A DNA stretch of 12,197 nt, from contig JBOFLG010000085.1 in assembly GCA_051657745.1 (NCBI GenBank), forward strand, positions 1 to 12,197, written 5' to 3'. The notes beneath the pieces were generated by a model, which saw nothing but the letters and a program-made list of their open reading frames with translations, was not told where the DNA came from and did not search any database. Below, in pieces: positions 1 through 6,093 of the stretch; within the stretch, counting starts at the first letter, position 1, and each line of letters opens with the position of its first letter. This DNA comes from JBOFLG01 sp051657745 (GTDB lineage: Bacteria > Actinomycetota > Actinomycetes > Actinomycetales > Dermatophilaceae). Made by a program: the position numbers and the translations under genes.

Positions 1-264
1 TCGTTCAAGGGTGCCAAGCCGTACCACCAGGCATTCGACCGCGGGGTCAAGATCGTCGGTGCCACGGCCCATTACGTGACGGCGGACCTCGACGAGGGCC
101 CGATCATCGAGCAGGACGTCGTGCGGGTCGACCATCGGATGACGCCCGCGGCTCTGGTGAGTGCGGGCGAGGAGGTCGAGTCACGGGTGCTGGCCCGGGC
201 CGTGCGATGGCACTGTGAGTCGCGCATCCTGCGGAACGGCGCACGGACCGTCGTCTTCAGTTGA
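1..264 (+). CDS. purU: Formyltetrahydrofolate deformylase, C-terminal end (partial)
   Basis: The window opens inside this gene; 87 residues and the TGA stop are visible. PurU hydrolyses 10-formyltetrahydrofolate to formate and tetrahydrofolate in the cytosol, balancing one-carbon pools and supplying formate. Visible residues match the end of the family's formyltransferase-like catalytic domain: the SFKGAKPYHQA stretch (visible residues 1-11), GATAHYV (20-26) and LDEGPII (30-36), whose Asp31 corresponds to the conserved catalytic Asp of the formyltransferase/deformylase fold. The conserved RVLARAVRWH stretch follows near the C-terminus. The N-terminal ACT domain and the upstream catalytic Asn and His lie outside the window. 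The gene converges on sdaA with a 53-bp gap in which I see no convincing terminator. Family identity is clear from the motifs. Confidence 0.95.
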   Translation, partial: SFKGAKPYHQAFDRGVKIVGATAHYVTADLDEGPIIEQDVVRVDHRMTPAALVSAGEEVESRVLARAVRWHCESRILRNGARTVVFS

Positions 265-317
265 GCGCCGAGCGACCCGAAGTTCGCGTGGTCGGCTGGA
301 TGGCAGTGGGTGGGCGG

Positions 318-1703
318 TCAGCACTCGATGACGTTGACGGCGAGGCCACCGCGTGCGGTCTCCTTGTACCTGGCCTTCATGTCGCGGCCGGTGTCCCGCA
401 TCGTGCGGATCGCCTGGTCAAGGGAGACCACCTGACGGCCGTTGCCGCGCAGTGCGATTCGGGCCGCCGTGATCGCCGTGACCGAGGCGACCGCGTTGCG
501 CTCGATGCAGGGGATCTGAACCAGCCCACCGACCGGGTCGCAGGTGAGGCCAAGGTGGTGCTCGATGCCGATCTCGGCGGCGTTCTCGACCTGGGGTGGT
601 GTGCCGCGAAGCACCTCGGTCAGCGCACCGGCCGCCATCGAACAGGCCGAGCCGACCTCGCCCTGGCAGCCCACCTCGGCACCGGAGATTGATGCGTTCT
701 GTTTGTACAGTGTGCCGATTGCGGCGGCGGTGAGCAGGAAGCGCACCACGCCGTCGTCGTCGGCGCCCGGCACGAACCGGGTGTAATAGTGCAGCACTGC
801 GGGGATGATGCCGGCGGCCCCGTTCGTCGGCGCGGTGACGATGCGCCCGCCCGAGGCGTTCTCCTCGTTGACGGCCAACGCCCAGAGGGTGACCCAATCC
901 ATCGCGGCCAACGGGTCGCCGGGCTGCTCGTCGCGCAATTGGGTGGCCATCAGCGGTGCCCGGCGCGGCACCTTCAGACCCCCAGGTAGCACGCCCTCAG
1001 TGCGGCAGCCACGCTCGACGCAGTGCTGCATCACCTGCCACAGATCCAGGAGGCCGCGTCGAACGTCCGCCTCGCTGCGCCAGGCCAACTCGTTGGCCAG
1101 CATCACCCCGCTCACCGGCAGACCCGACTCCCTGCACCGGGCGAGCAACTGGTTGCCGTTGGTGAACGGGTACCGCACCGGGGTGCTGTCCGGCACGACG
1201 GCGCCGCTGCCCATCTCGTCCTGGTCGAGCACGAATCCGCCTCCAATCGAGTAGAACTCGCGCAGTCGTAGCGGCTCGTCGTCGTCGCTGGGCTGGGCTG
1301 CCGCCCACGCGGTGAAGCGCATCCCGTTGGCGTGCAACGGCAGCCTCGCCCGGCGGTGCAGCACCACATCGGTGTCGGGGTCGCAGGGCACGTCGTGGGC
1401 CCCGGCCAAGCGCATCCGACCCGTGGCCCGGATGTGGTGAACCCGCGTCGTGGCTGCTGCCGGGTCGACCGTCTCGGGCTGCTCGCCCTCCAGCCCGAGC
1501 AGCACGGCCGGCCGGGAGCCGTGCCCGTGGCCGGTGGCCCCCAACGACCCGAACAGTTCGGCGCGCACCCGGCCGACCTGCTCGAGCAGGCCGTCCGCGC
1601 GCAGGCCGGTGACGAAAGTGTGGGCGGCTCGCATCGGCCCCACGGTGTGCGAACTCGACGGCCCGATACCCACCGAGAACAGGTCGAACGCACTGATCGC
1701 CAC
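318..1703 (-). CDS. sdaA: L-serine ammonia-lyase (iron-sulfur, single-chain)
   Basis: A 461-aa enzyme that deaminates L-serine to pyruvate and ammonia in the cytosol using a [4Fe-4S] cluster. The N-terminal beta domain begins with FDLFSVGIGPSSSHTVGPM (residues 6-24); the alpha domain carries NEENASGGRIVTAPTNGAAG (279-298). The three cluster cysteines are visible as Cys346 (GCQGE), Cys388 (TCDPVGG) and Cys399 (PCIERN). The last residue is Cys461, which in the Legionella type II enzyme folds into the active site as the fourth ligand ('tail-in-mouth'); that assignment is by family analogy. The length is usual for one-chain SdaA/SdaB. The start is a GTG; the Shine-Dalgarno match upstream is weak, so the start is less certain than the identity. 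It is convergent with purU, a one-carbon neighbour, and divergent from the nuclease gene 93 bp away. Confidence 0.96.
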   Translation of the reverse strand: MAISAFDLFSVGIGPSSSHTVGPMRAAHTFVTGLRADGLLEQVGRVRAELFGSLGATGHGHGSRPAVLLGLEGEQPETVDPAAATTRVHHIRATGRMRLAGAHDVPCDPDTDVVLHRRARLPLHANGMRFTAWAAAQPSDDDEPLRLREFYSIGGGFVLDQDEMGSGAVVPDSTPVRYPFTNGNQLLARCRESGLPVSGVMLANELAWRSEADVRRGLLDLWQVMQHCVERGCRTEGVLPGGLKVPRRAPLMATQLRDEQPGDPLAAMDWVTLWALAVNEENASGGRIVTAPTNGAAGIIPAVLHYYTRFVPGADDDGVVRFLLTAAAIGTLYKQNASISGAEVGCQGEVGSACSMAAGALTEVLRGTPPQVENAAEIGIEHHLGLTCDPVGGLVQIPCIERNAVASVTAITAARIALRGNGRQVVSLDQAIRTMRDTGRDMKARYKETARGGLAVNVIEC

Positions 1704-1783
1704 GATCGCCCAGTGTGTCAGTCACCGGCCCGGGTGGATAGGAGCCTGAGGTGGCGTCGAGCGCGAGATGGACTGCCGCACGT

Positions 1784-1789
1784 TAGCGT
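1784..1789 (+). promoter_or_regulatory. Predicted -10 hexamer (TAGCGT) of the RecB-like nuclease
   Basis: TAGCGT fits the actinobacterial TANNNT -10 pattern and ends 7 nt before the GTG start. No Shine-Dalgarno sequence is visible between it and the start, so a leaderless transcript is plausible. The overlapping minus-strand TAACGT (1780-1785) could serve sdaA, giving back-to-back promoters in the 93-bp divergent gap. No good -35 was seen. Confidence 0.35.
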
Positions 1790-1796
1790 CATCCGG

Positions 1797-2666
1797 GTGA
1801 GTACGACCGAGGATGCACGTCGCGGCCAGGCCGCGCTTCCGGGCCTGCCCGAACCGTTGTTTGGCGCGAGTCCGAGCAAACTGCTTGCCTTCCTCGACTG
1901 CCCACGGCGGTACCGGCTGCAGTACCTTCAGGGGCGCCCGAAGCGCGCCCCGCGGGCGCACACCTCGCTCGGTATCGCCGTGCACACCGCACTCCGCGAC
2001 TGGTGGGATGCCCCCGAGCCCACCCCGGAGGCCGGTGCCGGCCTGGTTCAGCGGGGCTGGATCGATGCCGGGTTCCGGGACGCCGCCCAGTCGCGGCAGT
2101 GGCGGGGCCGGATGGCGGAGGCCGTGCGCTCCTACCTGCGCGGGGTCGACCCATCGGTTCGCCCGGCAGGCGTCGAGCGCACCGTCTCGTTCGTCAGTGA
2201 CGACCTCCGGCTCTCCGGCCGGGTCGACCGGCTCGACGACCGGAGCGGCGAGCTCGTCGTCGTGGACTACAAGACCTCCCGCACGCCGCCCACCGACGAC
2301 GACGCCCGCACCTCGCTGCCGCTGGCGCTCTACGCGGCGGCGGTCTGGAAGATGTTCCGCCGGCCCGGCCTGCGGGTCGAGCTGCACCACGTGCCGTCCG
2401 GGCTGGTGGCCGGGCACCAGCACACCCGGGAGTCATTGGGGCGCAAGGTCGACCACGCCCGCAGCATCGCTCGCGACGCTCGCCGCGCCGAGTCCGACTT
2501 CGCCCGGCACGGCCTGGAGAGCGCGATGTTCCCGCCGGTCACCGGCCCGCTGTGTGGCTGGTGCGACATGCGGGCGCATTGCCCCGACGGGCAGCGGGCC
2601 GCACCCGAGCAGCCCGACTGGGCCGCGGTCGACGACGAGCCGCACGGAACCGCGGTCGCCGGCTGA
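1797..2666 (+). CDS. RecB/Cas4-like PD-(D/E)XK nuclease with Fe-S cysteines
   Basis: A 289-aa single-domain RecB-family nuclease, resembling M. tuberculosis Rv2119 as I recall that protein. The fold order is visible: a first cysteine in FLDCPRRYR (Cys35), His63 in the AVHTAL helix, the motif GRVDRLDD with Asp144, VVDYKT with Asp157 and Lys159, LPLALY (174-179, the usual QxxxY position, here without Gln), then GPLCGWCDMRAHC giving Cys253, Cys256 and Cys262. One N-terminal plus three C-terminal cysteines is the [4Fe-4S] arrangement of the Cas4/AddB/RecB-like group. No helicase domain is present. An open frame extends further upstream, but that stretch is antisense to sdaA; the GTG at 1797 lies just before the conserved domain and 7 nt after a -10-like hexamer, so I chose it. 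The substrate is unknown; DNA repair or processing is inferred. Confidence 0.88.
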   Translation: MSTTEDARRGQAALPGLPEPLFGASPSKLLAFLDCPRRYRLQYLQGRPKRAPRAHTSLGIAVHTALRDWWDAPEPTPEAGAGLVQRGWIDAGFRDAAQSRQWRGRMAEAVRSYLRGVDPSVRPAGVERTVSFVSDDLRLSGRVDRLDDRSGELVVVDYKTSRTPPTDDDARTSLPLALYAAAVWKMFRRPGLRVELHHVPSGLVAGHQHTRESLGRKVDHARSIARDARRAESDFARHGLESAMFPPVTGPLCGWCDMRAHCPDGQRAAPEQPDWAAVDDEPHGTAVAG

Positions 2667-2683
2667 GCGGTCATCGTCCTGGG

Positions 2684-2752
2684 TGCGCAGGAACGACATC
2701 GACCGATGCGCAAAAACGATAGTGAGGGGTGCGCAAAAACGGTACTGTGCAG
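2684..2752 (+). repeat. Three 23-bp direct repeats over the DUF4143 ATPase promoter
   Basis: Three units start at 2684, 2707 and 2730, exactly 23 bp apart. Each begins TGCGCA followed by RRAACG (first unit TGCGCAGGAACGACA, second TGCGCAAAAACGATA, third TGCGCAAAAACGGTA); the remaining bases of each unit diverge. TGCGCA is itself a palindrome. The array occupies most of the 89-bp gap between the nuclease stop and the ATPase start. The third copy runs into the predicted -10 hexamer. The spacing, close to two helical turns, suggests cooperative protein binding on one DNA face; an operator is my inference. Confidence 0.75.
2743..2748 (+). promoter_or_regulatory. Predicted -10 hexamer (TACTGT) of the DUF4143 ATPase
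   Basis: TACTGT matches TANNNT and ends 7 nt before the ATG at 2756, with no Shine-Dalgarno in between, so the mRNA may be leaderless. The hexamer overlaps the third 23-bp repeat, so a protein bound there would occlude RNA polymerase. Confidence 0.45.
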
Positions 2753-2755
2753 CGT

Positions 2756-3991
2756 ATGGGGTATCTCCCGCGCATGGTCGACCCGCTGCTCGACGAGGTG
2801 CTGGGTGGTCTTCCCGCAGTCCTCGTCGTCGGTCCTCGCGCGTGCGGGAAGACCACGACCGCGCGGCGGCACGTCCACGACTCGCTACGCCTGGACCGCC
2901 CGGCGGACGCCGATCTGGTGCGCGGCGATCCGGACACGGCCTTGCAGACGCGGGGCGCCCCACTACTCATCGACGAATGGCAGTTGGTGCCCGAGGTCCT
3001 GGGCGCGCTCAAGCGGGCTGTCGACGACGGGTCAGGGGTAGGCCGATTCGTCATCACCGGGTCGGCGCAGACCGATCTCACCGGCGCCGGTTGGCCGTTG
3101 ACCGGTCGCGCCGTGCGGCTGCCGATGTGGGGGTTGAGCCAGCGGGAACTCGTCGGCGACCCGCACGCGCCCTCCGTCCTGGACCGGTTGGCCCAGAAGG
3201 GACCCGATGGGCTCGCGTCCGCGCCCACCTCGGTCGACCTCGTCGGATACATCGACGCCGCGCTGTGCGGTGGCCTCCCCGAGGCAGCGCTGCAGTCCGA
3301 CGAACGCCTGCGCCGCCGTTGGCTGGCAAGCTATGTCGACGAGATCGTGGCCCGCGACGGTGCCCTGGTCGACGGCTCCCGCGACCCGGTACGGCTGCGC
3401 CGCTACCTCCAGGCCTGGGCGGCGAACACGGCCGGGGTCGTCGACCACACCACGCTGTTCGAGGCGGCGGGGATCAACCGGGTAACGGCGCTCGGCTACG
3501 ACCGGCTGCTGACCGCGCTGCTCGTCGTCGAACCCCTGCCCGCCTGGAGCACCAACCGGCTGGCCCGGATGACCAGCCGGCCCAAACGCCACATGGTCGA
3601 CCCCTCGCTCGTCGGGCCGCTGCTCGGAGTGGACCGGGCTGGTGTGCTCCGAGACCCCACCATGATGGGTCGACTGCTCGACAGTTTCGTGGTGGCCCAG
3701 TTGCGGCCAGAACTGGCCGTGGCCGGGACGGCTCCGCGCCTTTACCACCTCCGTGACCGGGACGGCCGTCACGAGGTGGACATCATCGTCGAGCTGTCCG
3801 ACGGTCGCATCATCGCGATCGAGGTCAAGGCGGCCGCCACCGCACGCCGAGAGGACGCCCGACATCTGATCTGGCTTCGCGACAGCCTCGGCGAACGGAT
3901 GATCTGCGGGCTGGTTCTGCACACCGGTCCACACTCCTTCATGCTTGACGAGCGCATCGCCGCCGCACCGATAGCCGCGCTGTGGGCCTGA
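2756..3991 (+). CDS. AAA-family ATPase with C-terminal DUF4143 domain
   Basis: A 411-aa protein of the prokaryotic ATPase plus DUF4143 family. The N-terminal AAA domain has Walker A GPRACGKT (residues 26-33), Walker B LLIDEWQ (70-76, Asp73/Glu74) and a sensor-like strand FVITGSAQ (98-105). The C-terminal DUF4143 region carries a PD-(D/E)XK-like signature, HEVDIIVE with Asp342 then IAIEVKAA with Glu356 and Lys358, hinting at nuclease ancestry or activity. No membrane segment or signal peptide was seen. Start choice: a GTG at 2729 is in frame but lies inside the repeat array; the ATG at 2756 follows a -10-like hexamer. The gene stands alone, framed by 23-bp repeats upstream and a 33-bp direct repeat 2 bp after its stop. 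The family is widespread and sporadic, and its role is not established; I do not assign one. Confidence 0.88.
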   Translation: MGYLPRMVDPLLDEVLGGLPAVLVVGPRACGKTTTARRHVHDSLRLDRPADADLVRGDPDTALQTRGAPLLIDEWQLVPEVLGALKRAVDDGSGVGRFVITGSAQTDLTGAGWPLTGRAVRLPMWGLSQRELVGDPHAPSVLDRLAQKGPDGLASAPTSVDLVGYIDAALCGGLPEAALQSDERLRRRWLASYVDEIVARDGALVDGSRDPVRLRRYLQAWAANTAGVVDHTTLFEAAGINRVTALGYDRLLTALLVVEPLPAWSTNRLARMTSRPKRHMVDPSLVGPLLGVDRAGVLRDPTMMGRLLDSFVVAQLRPELAVAGTAPRLYHLRDRDGRHEVDIIVELSDGRIIAIEVKAAATARREDARHLIWLRDSLGERMICGLVLHTGPHSFMLDERIAAAPIAALWA

Positions 3992-3993
3992 GG

Positions 3994-4026
3994 CTGGGAG
4001 CGTCATCCGGATGGCCCTGGCTGTTC
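3994..4026 (+). repeat. 33-bp direct repeat, copy A
   Basis: This copy begins CTGGGAGCGTCATCCGG and starts 2 bp after the ATPase stop codon. It matches the copy at 4065-4097 at 31 of 33 positions, with an offset of 71 bp. It is probably the scar of a small duplication or insertion; no transposase is present. Confidence 0.85.
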
Positions 4027-4064
4027 ACCGTCAGACCGAGATCACGAGACCGGCGTCTGTTGGT

Positions 4065-4097
4065 CTGGGAGCGTCATCCGGACGGCCCTGGCTGCTC
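4065..4097 (+). repeat. 33-bp direct repeat, copy B
   Basis: Second copy of the 3994-4026 element, differing by two T/C changes (ATGG to ACGG, GTTC to GCTC). The 38-bp spacer contains CAGACC at 4032-4037, complementary to GGTCTG at 4062-4067, so it could fold. The 239-bp gap from the ATPase stop to parA (3992-4230) holds this repeat pair and a possible leader ORF, but no convincing larger gene. Confidence 0.85.
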
Positions 4098-4180
4098 GGC
4101 CACGGCGGCCGCGTGGGTGTGGTGCTGGTCGTCGCCGCGACCTGGAAAGTGGCACTCCGTCGGGGATCACCGGTGAGAAG

Positions 4181-4231
4181 ATGACCGCCCCGGACCTACG
4201 GGCCCCGGACCGTTCTGAAAGGCATCCCTGA
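4181..4231 (+). CDS. Possible 16-aa leader ORF upstream of parA
   Basis: ATG at 4181 opens a 16-codon frame (MTAPDLRAPDRSERHP) whose TGA at 4229-4231 overlaps the parA ATG as TGATG. The parA Shine-Dalgarno (GAAAGG) lies inside it. The frame has no well-placed ribosome site of its own; GGTGAG ends 3 nt before its ATG. It may be a chance frame, or a leader that couples translation into parA. No known peptide is recognised. Confidence 0.25.
   Translation: MTAPDLRAPDRSERHP
4217..4222 (+). promoter_or_regulatory. Shine-Dalgarno GAAAGG of parA
   Basis: GAAAGG sits 8 nt before the ATG at 4231, a standard spacing. It fixes the parA start. Confidence 0.75.
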
Positions 4232-5010
4232 TGGCGCCCTCGCGCACCGCCACGATCCTCGCTCTCGCCAACCAGAAAGGCGGTGTCGCCAAGACCACCT
4301 CGGTGGCATCACTCGGCGCGGCGTTCGCCGAACAGGGCCACCGCGTGCTGCTCGTCGACCTCGACCCGCAGGCCTGCCTGACCTTCAGCCTGGGGGTCAA
4401 CCCCGACACCGTCGAGGCCTCGATCTACGACACCATCGTCTCGGGGACCCCGCTCGCCGACGTCATCGTCCCGTGCGAGGACGGCGTCGATCTGGTGCCC
4501 AGCACCATCGACCTCGCCGGCGCCGAAGCCGTGCTGCTCTCCCGTCCGGCGCGCGAGTACGTCCTCCGGGAGGCGCTGGAGCCCGTGCGCCGCCGGTACG
4601 ACATCGTCATCCTCGACTGTGCGCCGACCCTCGGGGTGGTGACCCTGGCCGCGCTCACCGCGAGCCGTGCGCTCGTCATCCCGATGCCCTGCGAGATGCT
4701 CGGCCACCGCGGCGTCGGGCAACTGCTCGACACTGTGCGCGACGTGCGGCGGCTGTTGAACAAGCAGCTCACCGTCGTCGGCATCCTCCCGACTCTCTAC
4801 GACGGGCGCAGCGCCCACGCCCGCGATGTACTCGACGACGTCGGGCAGCGGTACGGCATCCCGGTACTCGAGCCGCCGATCCCGCGCACCGTGCGGTTCG
4901 CCGAGGCGCCGGCCGTGGGCCGCTCGATCCTGGCGACGTCCCGCAGCTCCAAGGGGGCTCGGGCCTACCGCCAGGTGGCCGCGGCGCTCCTGCCCCTCAT
5001 CCGGCCCTGA
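4231..5010 (+). CDS. Orphan ParA/Soj-family ATPase
   Basis: A 259-aa ParA/MinD-superfamily ATPase, apparently equivalent to the Soj-like Rv3213c of M. tuberculosis by motif and context. The deviant Walker A is NQKGGVAKTT (residues 14-23, signature Lys16 and Lys21), switch I region LLVDLDPQAC (40-49, Asp45), and Walker B YDIVILDCAP (123-132, Asp129). These ATPases dimerise on ATP binding and position DNA or protein cargo on the nucleoid or membrane. No parB, parS-like cluster or replication gene lies in the window, so this is not the oriC partition locus; an orphan cargo-positioning role is inferred. It starts with a good Shine-Dalgarno and may be read together with the dehydrogenase, whose start is 17 bp after its stop. 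The short N-terminal region lacks the helix-turn-helix of plasmid type Ia ParA. Confidence 0.92.
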   Translation: MAPSRTATILALANQKGGVAKTTSVASLGAAFAEQGHRVLLVDLDPQACLTFSLGVNPDTVEASIYDTIVSGTPLADVIVPCEDGVDLVPSTIDLAGAEAVLLSRPAREYVLREALEPVRRRYDIVILDCAPTLGVVTLAALTASRALVIPMPCEMLGHRGVGQLLDTVRDVRRLLNKQLTVVGILPTLYDGRSAHARDVLDDVGQRYGIPVLEPPIPRTVRFAEAPAVGRSILATSRSSKGARAYRQVAAALLPLIRP

Positions 5011-5015
5011 CTGCC

Positions 5016-5021
5016 TAGGGT
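5016..5021 (+). promoter_or_regulatory. Predicted -10 hexamer (TAGGGT) of the alcohol dehydrogenase
   Basis: TAGGGT ends 6 nt before the ATG at 5028, the leaderless geometry seen elsewhere in this window. The same bases contain AGGG, which could instead be a Shine-Dalgarno 7 nt from the start, so the site is ambiguous. Confidence 0.3.
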
Positions 5022-5027
5022 GGTCAG

Positions 5028-6083
5028 ATGCCCACCACCACTGCGGCCCTGGTCGCCGATTCGGCCACCTCCGGCTTCCGCCGGACCACCATCGAGCGGC
5101 GCGACCTGCGACCGGATGACGTGCGCATCGCCATCGCCTTCGCCGGGGTCTGCCACTCCGACATCCACACCGTGCGCGAGGAGTGGGGCGAGATCCACTT
5201 CCCGATCACCGTCGGCCACGAGATCGCCGGCACGGTGCTCGCCGTCGGCTCGGAGGTCACCGGTCACGTCGTCGGCGACCGGGTCGGCGTCGGCGTACTG
5301 GTCGACTCCTGTGGCAGGTGCGCCCCGTGCCGGGACGGTCTCGAGCAGTTCTGCTCGAGACCCGCGGTCCAGACGTACAACGCGAAGGGCTACGACGGCG
5401 AGTGGACGATGGGCGGCTACGCCCGCGAGATCGTCGTCAGTGAGCGGTTCGTGCTGCGCATCCCCGACGCCATCGCGCTCGACCGTGCGGCGCCGCTACT
5501 GTGCGCCGGCATCACCACCTACGCGCCACTGCTGCGCTGGGGCGCCGGCCCTGGCCGTTCGGTGGCCGTGGTCGGTGTCGGTGGGCTCGGCCACCTCGGC
5601 GTCACAATCGCCGCGGCCATGGGTGCCACCGTCACGACGATCTCGCGTAGCCACGCCAAAGCCGAGGGCGCCAGAAACCTGGGCGCGAGCGTACATATCG
5701 CGAGCGTCGACGCCGAGGCGATGACGGCCGCGCACGGCACGTTCGACATCGTGCTCAACACCGTGAGCGCCGACCTCCCGATCGCCGACTACGTGCAGCT
5801 GCTGCGGCCGTTGGGCGTCATGGTCAACGTCGGCCTGCCGACTACGCCGTACGAGATCCCGCCGGGGTCCCTCATCGGCGGAAACAAGGCGGTGGCCGGG
5901 TCGATGATCGGCGGGGTCGCGCAGACCCAGGAGATGCTCGACTTCTGTGCCGAGCACGGCATCGCCGCGACCGTGGAGGTCGTGCACGCCGACGAGATCG
6001 ACTCGGTCTGGGACCGCGTGGTCGCCGGTGACGTCCGTTACCGGGCGGTGATCGACACCAGCACCATCGCGCCGGTCAGCTGA
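5028..6083 (+). CDS. Zinc-dependent, probably NADP(H)-linked alcohol dehydrogenase
   Basis: A 351-aa medium-chain dehydrogenase/reductase of the cinnamyl-alcohol dehydrogenase/YahK/AdhC type, reducing aldehydes or oxidising alcohols in the cytosol. Catalytic zinc ligands are visible: Cys42 (GVCHSD), His64/Glu65 (GHE) and Cys159 (LLCAGITTY). Structural zinc ligands are Cys95, Cys98, Cys101 and Cys109. The Rossmann motif is VVGVGGLGHLG (181-191); the second strand ends in SRS (206-208) rather than an acidic residue, which favours NADP(H) over NAD(H). The length is normal and all key residues are intact. It lies 17 bp after parA and converges on the helicase with only 10 bp between stops. The substrate cannot be told from sequence. 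As I recall, the M. tuberculosis block has an unrelated gene (Rv3212) at this place, so it may be a lineage-specific insertion. Confidence 0.94.
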   Translation: MPTTTAALVADSATSGFRRTTIERRDLRPDDVRIAIAFAGVCHSDIHTVREEWGEIHFPITVGHEIAGTVLAVGSEVTGHVVGDRVGVGVLVDSCGRCAPCRDGLEQFCSRPAVQTYNAKGYDGEWTMGGYAREIVVSERFVLRIPDAIALDRAAPLLCAGITTYAPLLRWGAGPGRSVAVVGVGGLGHLGVTIAAAMGATVTTISRSHAKAEGARNLGASVHIASVDAEAMTAAHGTFDIVLNTVSADLPIADYVQLLRPLGVMVNVGLPTTPYEIPPGSLIGGNKAVAGSMIGGVAQTQEMLDFCAEHGIAATVEVVHADEIDSVWDRVVAGDVRYRAVIDTSTIAPVS

Positions 6084-6093
6084 GCTCCGAGGG

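Noticed and set aside
265..317. Terminator between purU and sdaA
   Set aside because: Only short interrupted complementarity (GACC/GGTC with a bulge) is visible, not a convincing stem.
1332..1796. Upstream in-frame extension of the RecB-like nuclease reading frame
   Set aside because: It runs antisense through sdaA and has no nuclease-family content; open frames are common opposite high-GC genes.
2684..2752. Short CRISPR array
   Set aside because: The units are only 23 bp with an 11-13-bp conserved core and no spacer-length unique segments; no cas genes other than a generic Cas4-like fold.
2729..2755. GTG at 2729 as the ATPase start
   Set aside because: The extra residues are encoded by the repeat array itself, and the -10-like hexamer lies downstream of this codon.
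3032..4006. Long minus-strand open frame opposite the DUF4143 ATPase
   Set aside because: Its composition is that of a codon-shadow frame, with no motif, and the plus-strand gene has clear AAA motifs.
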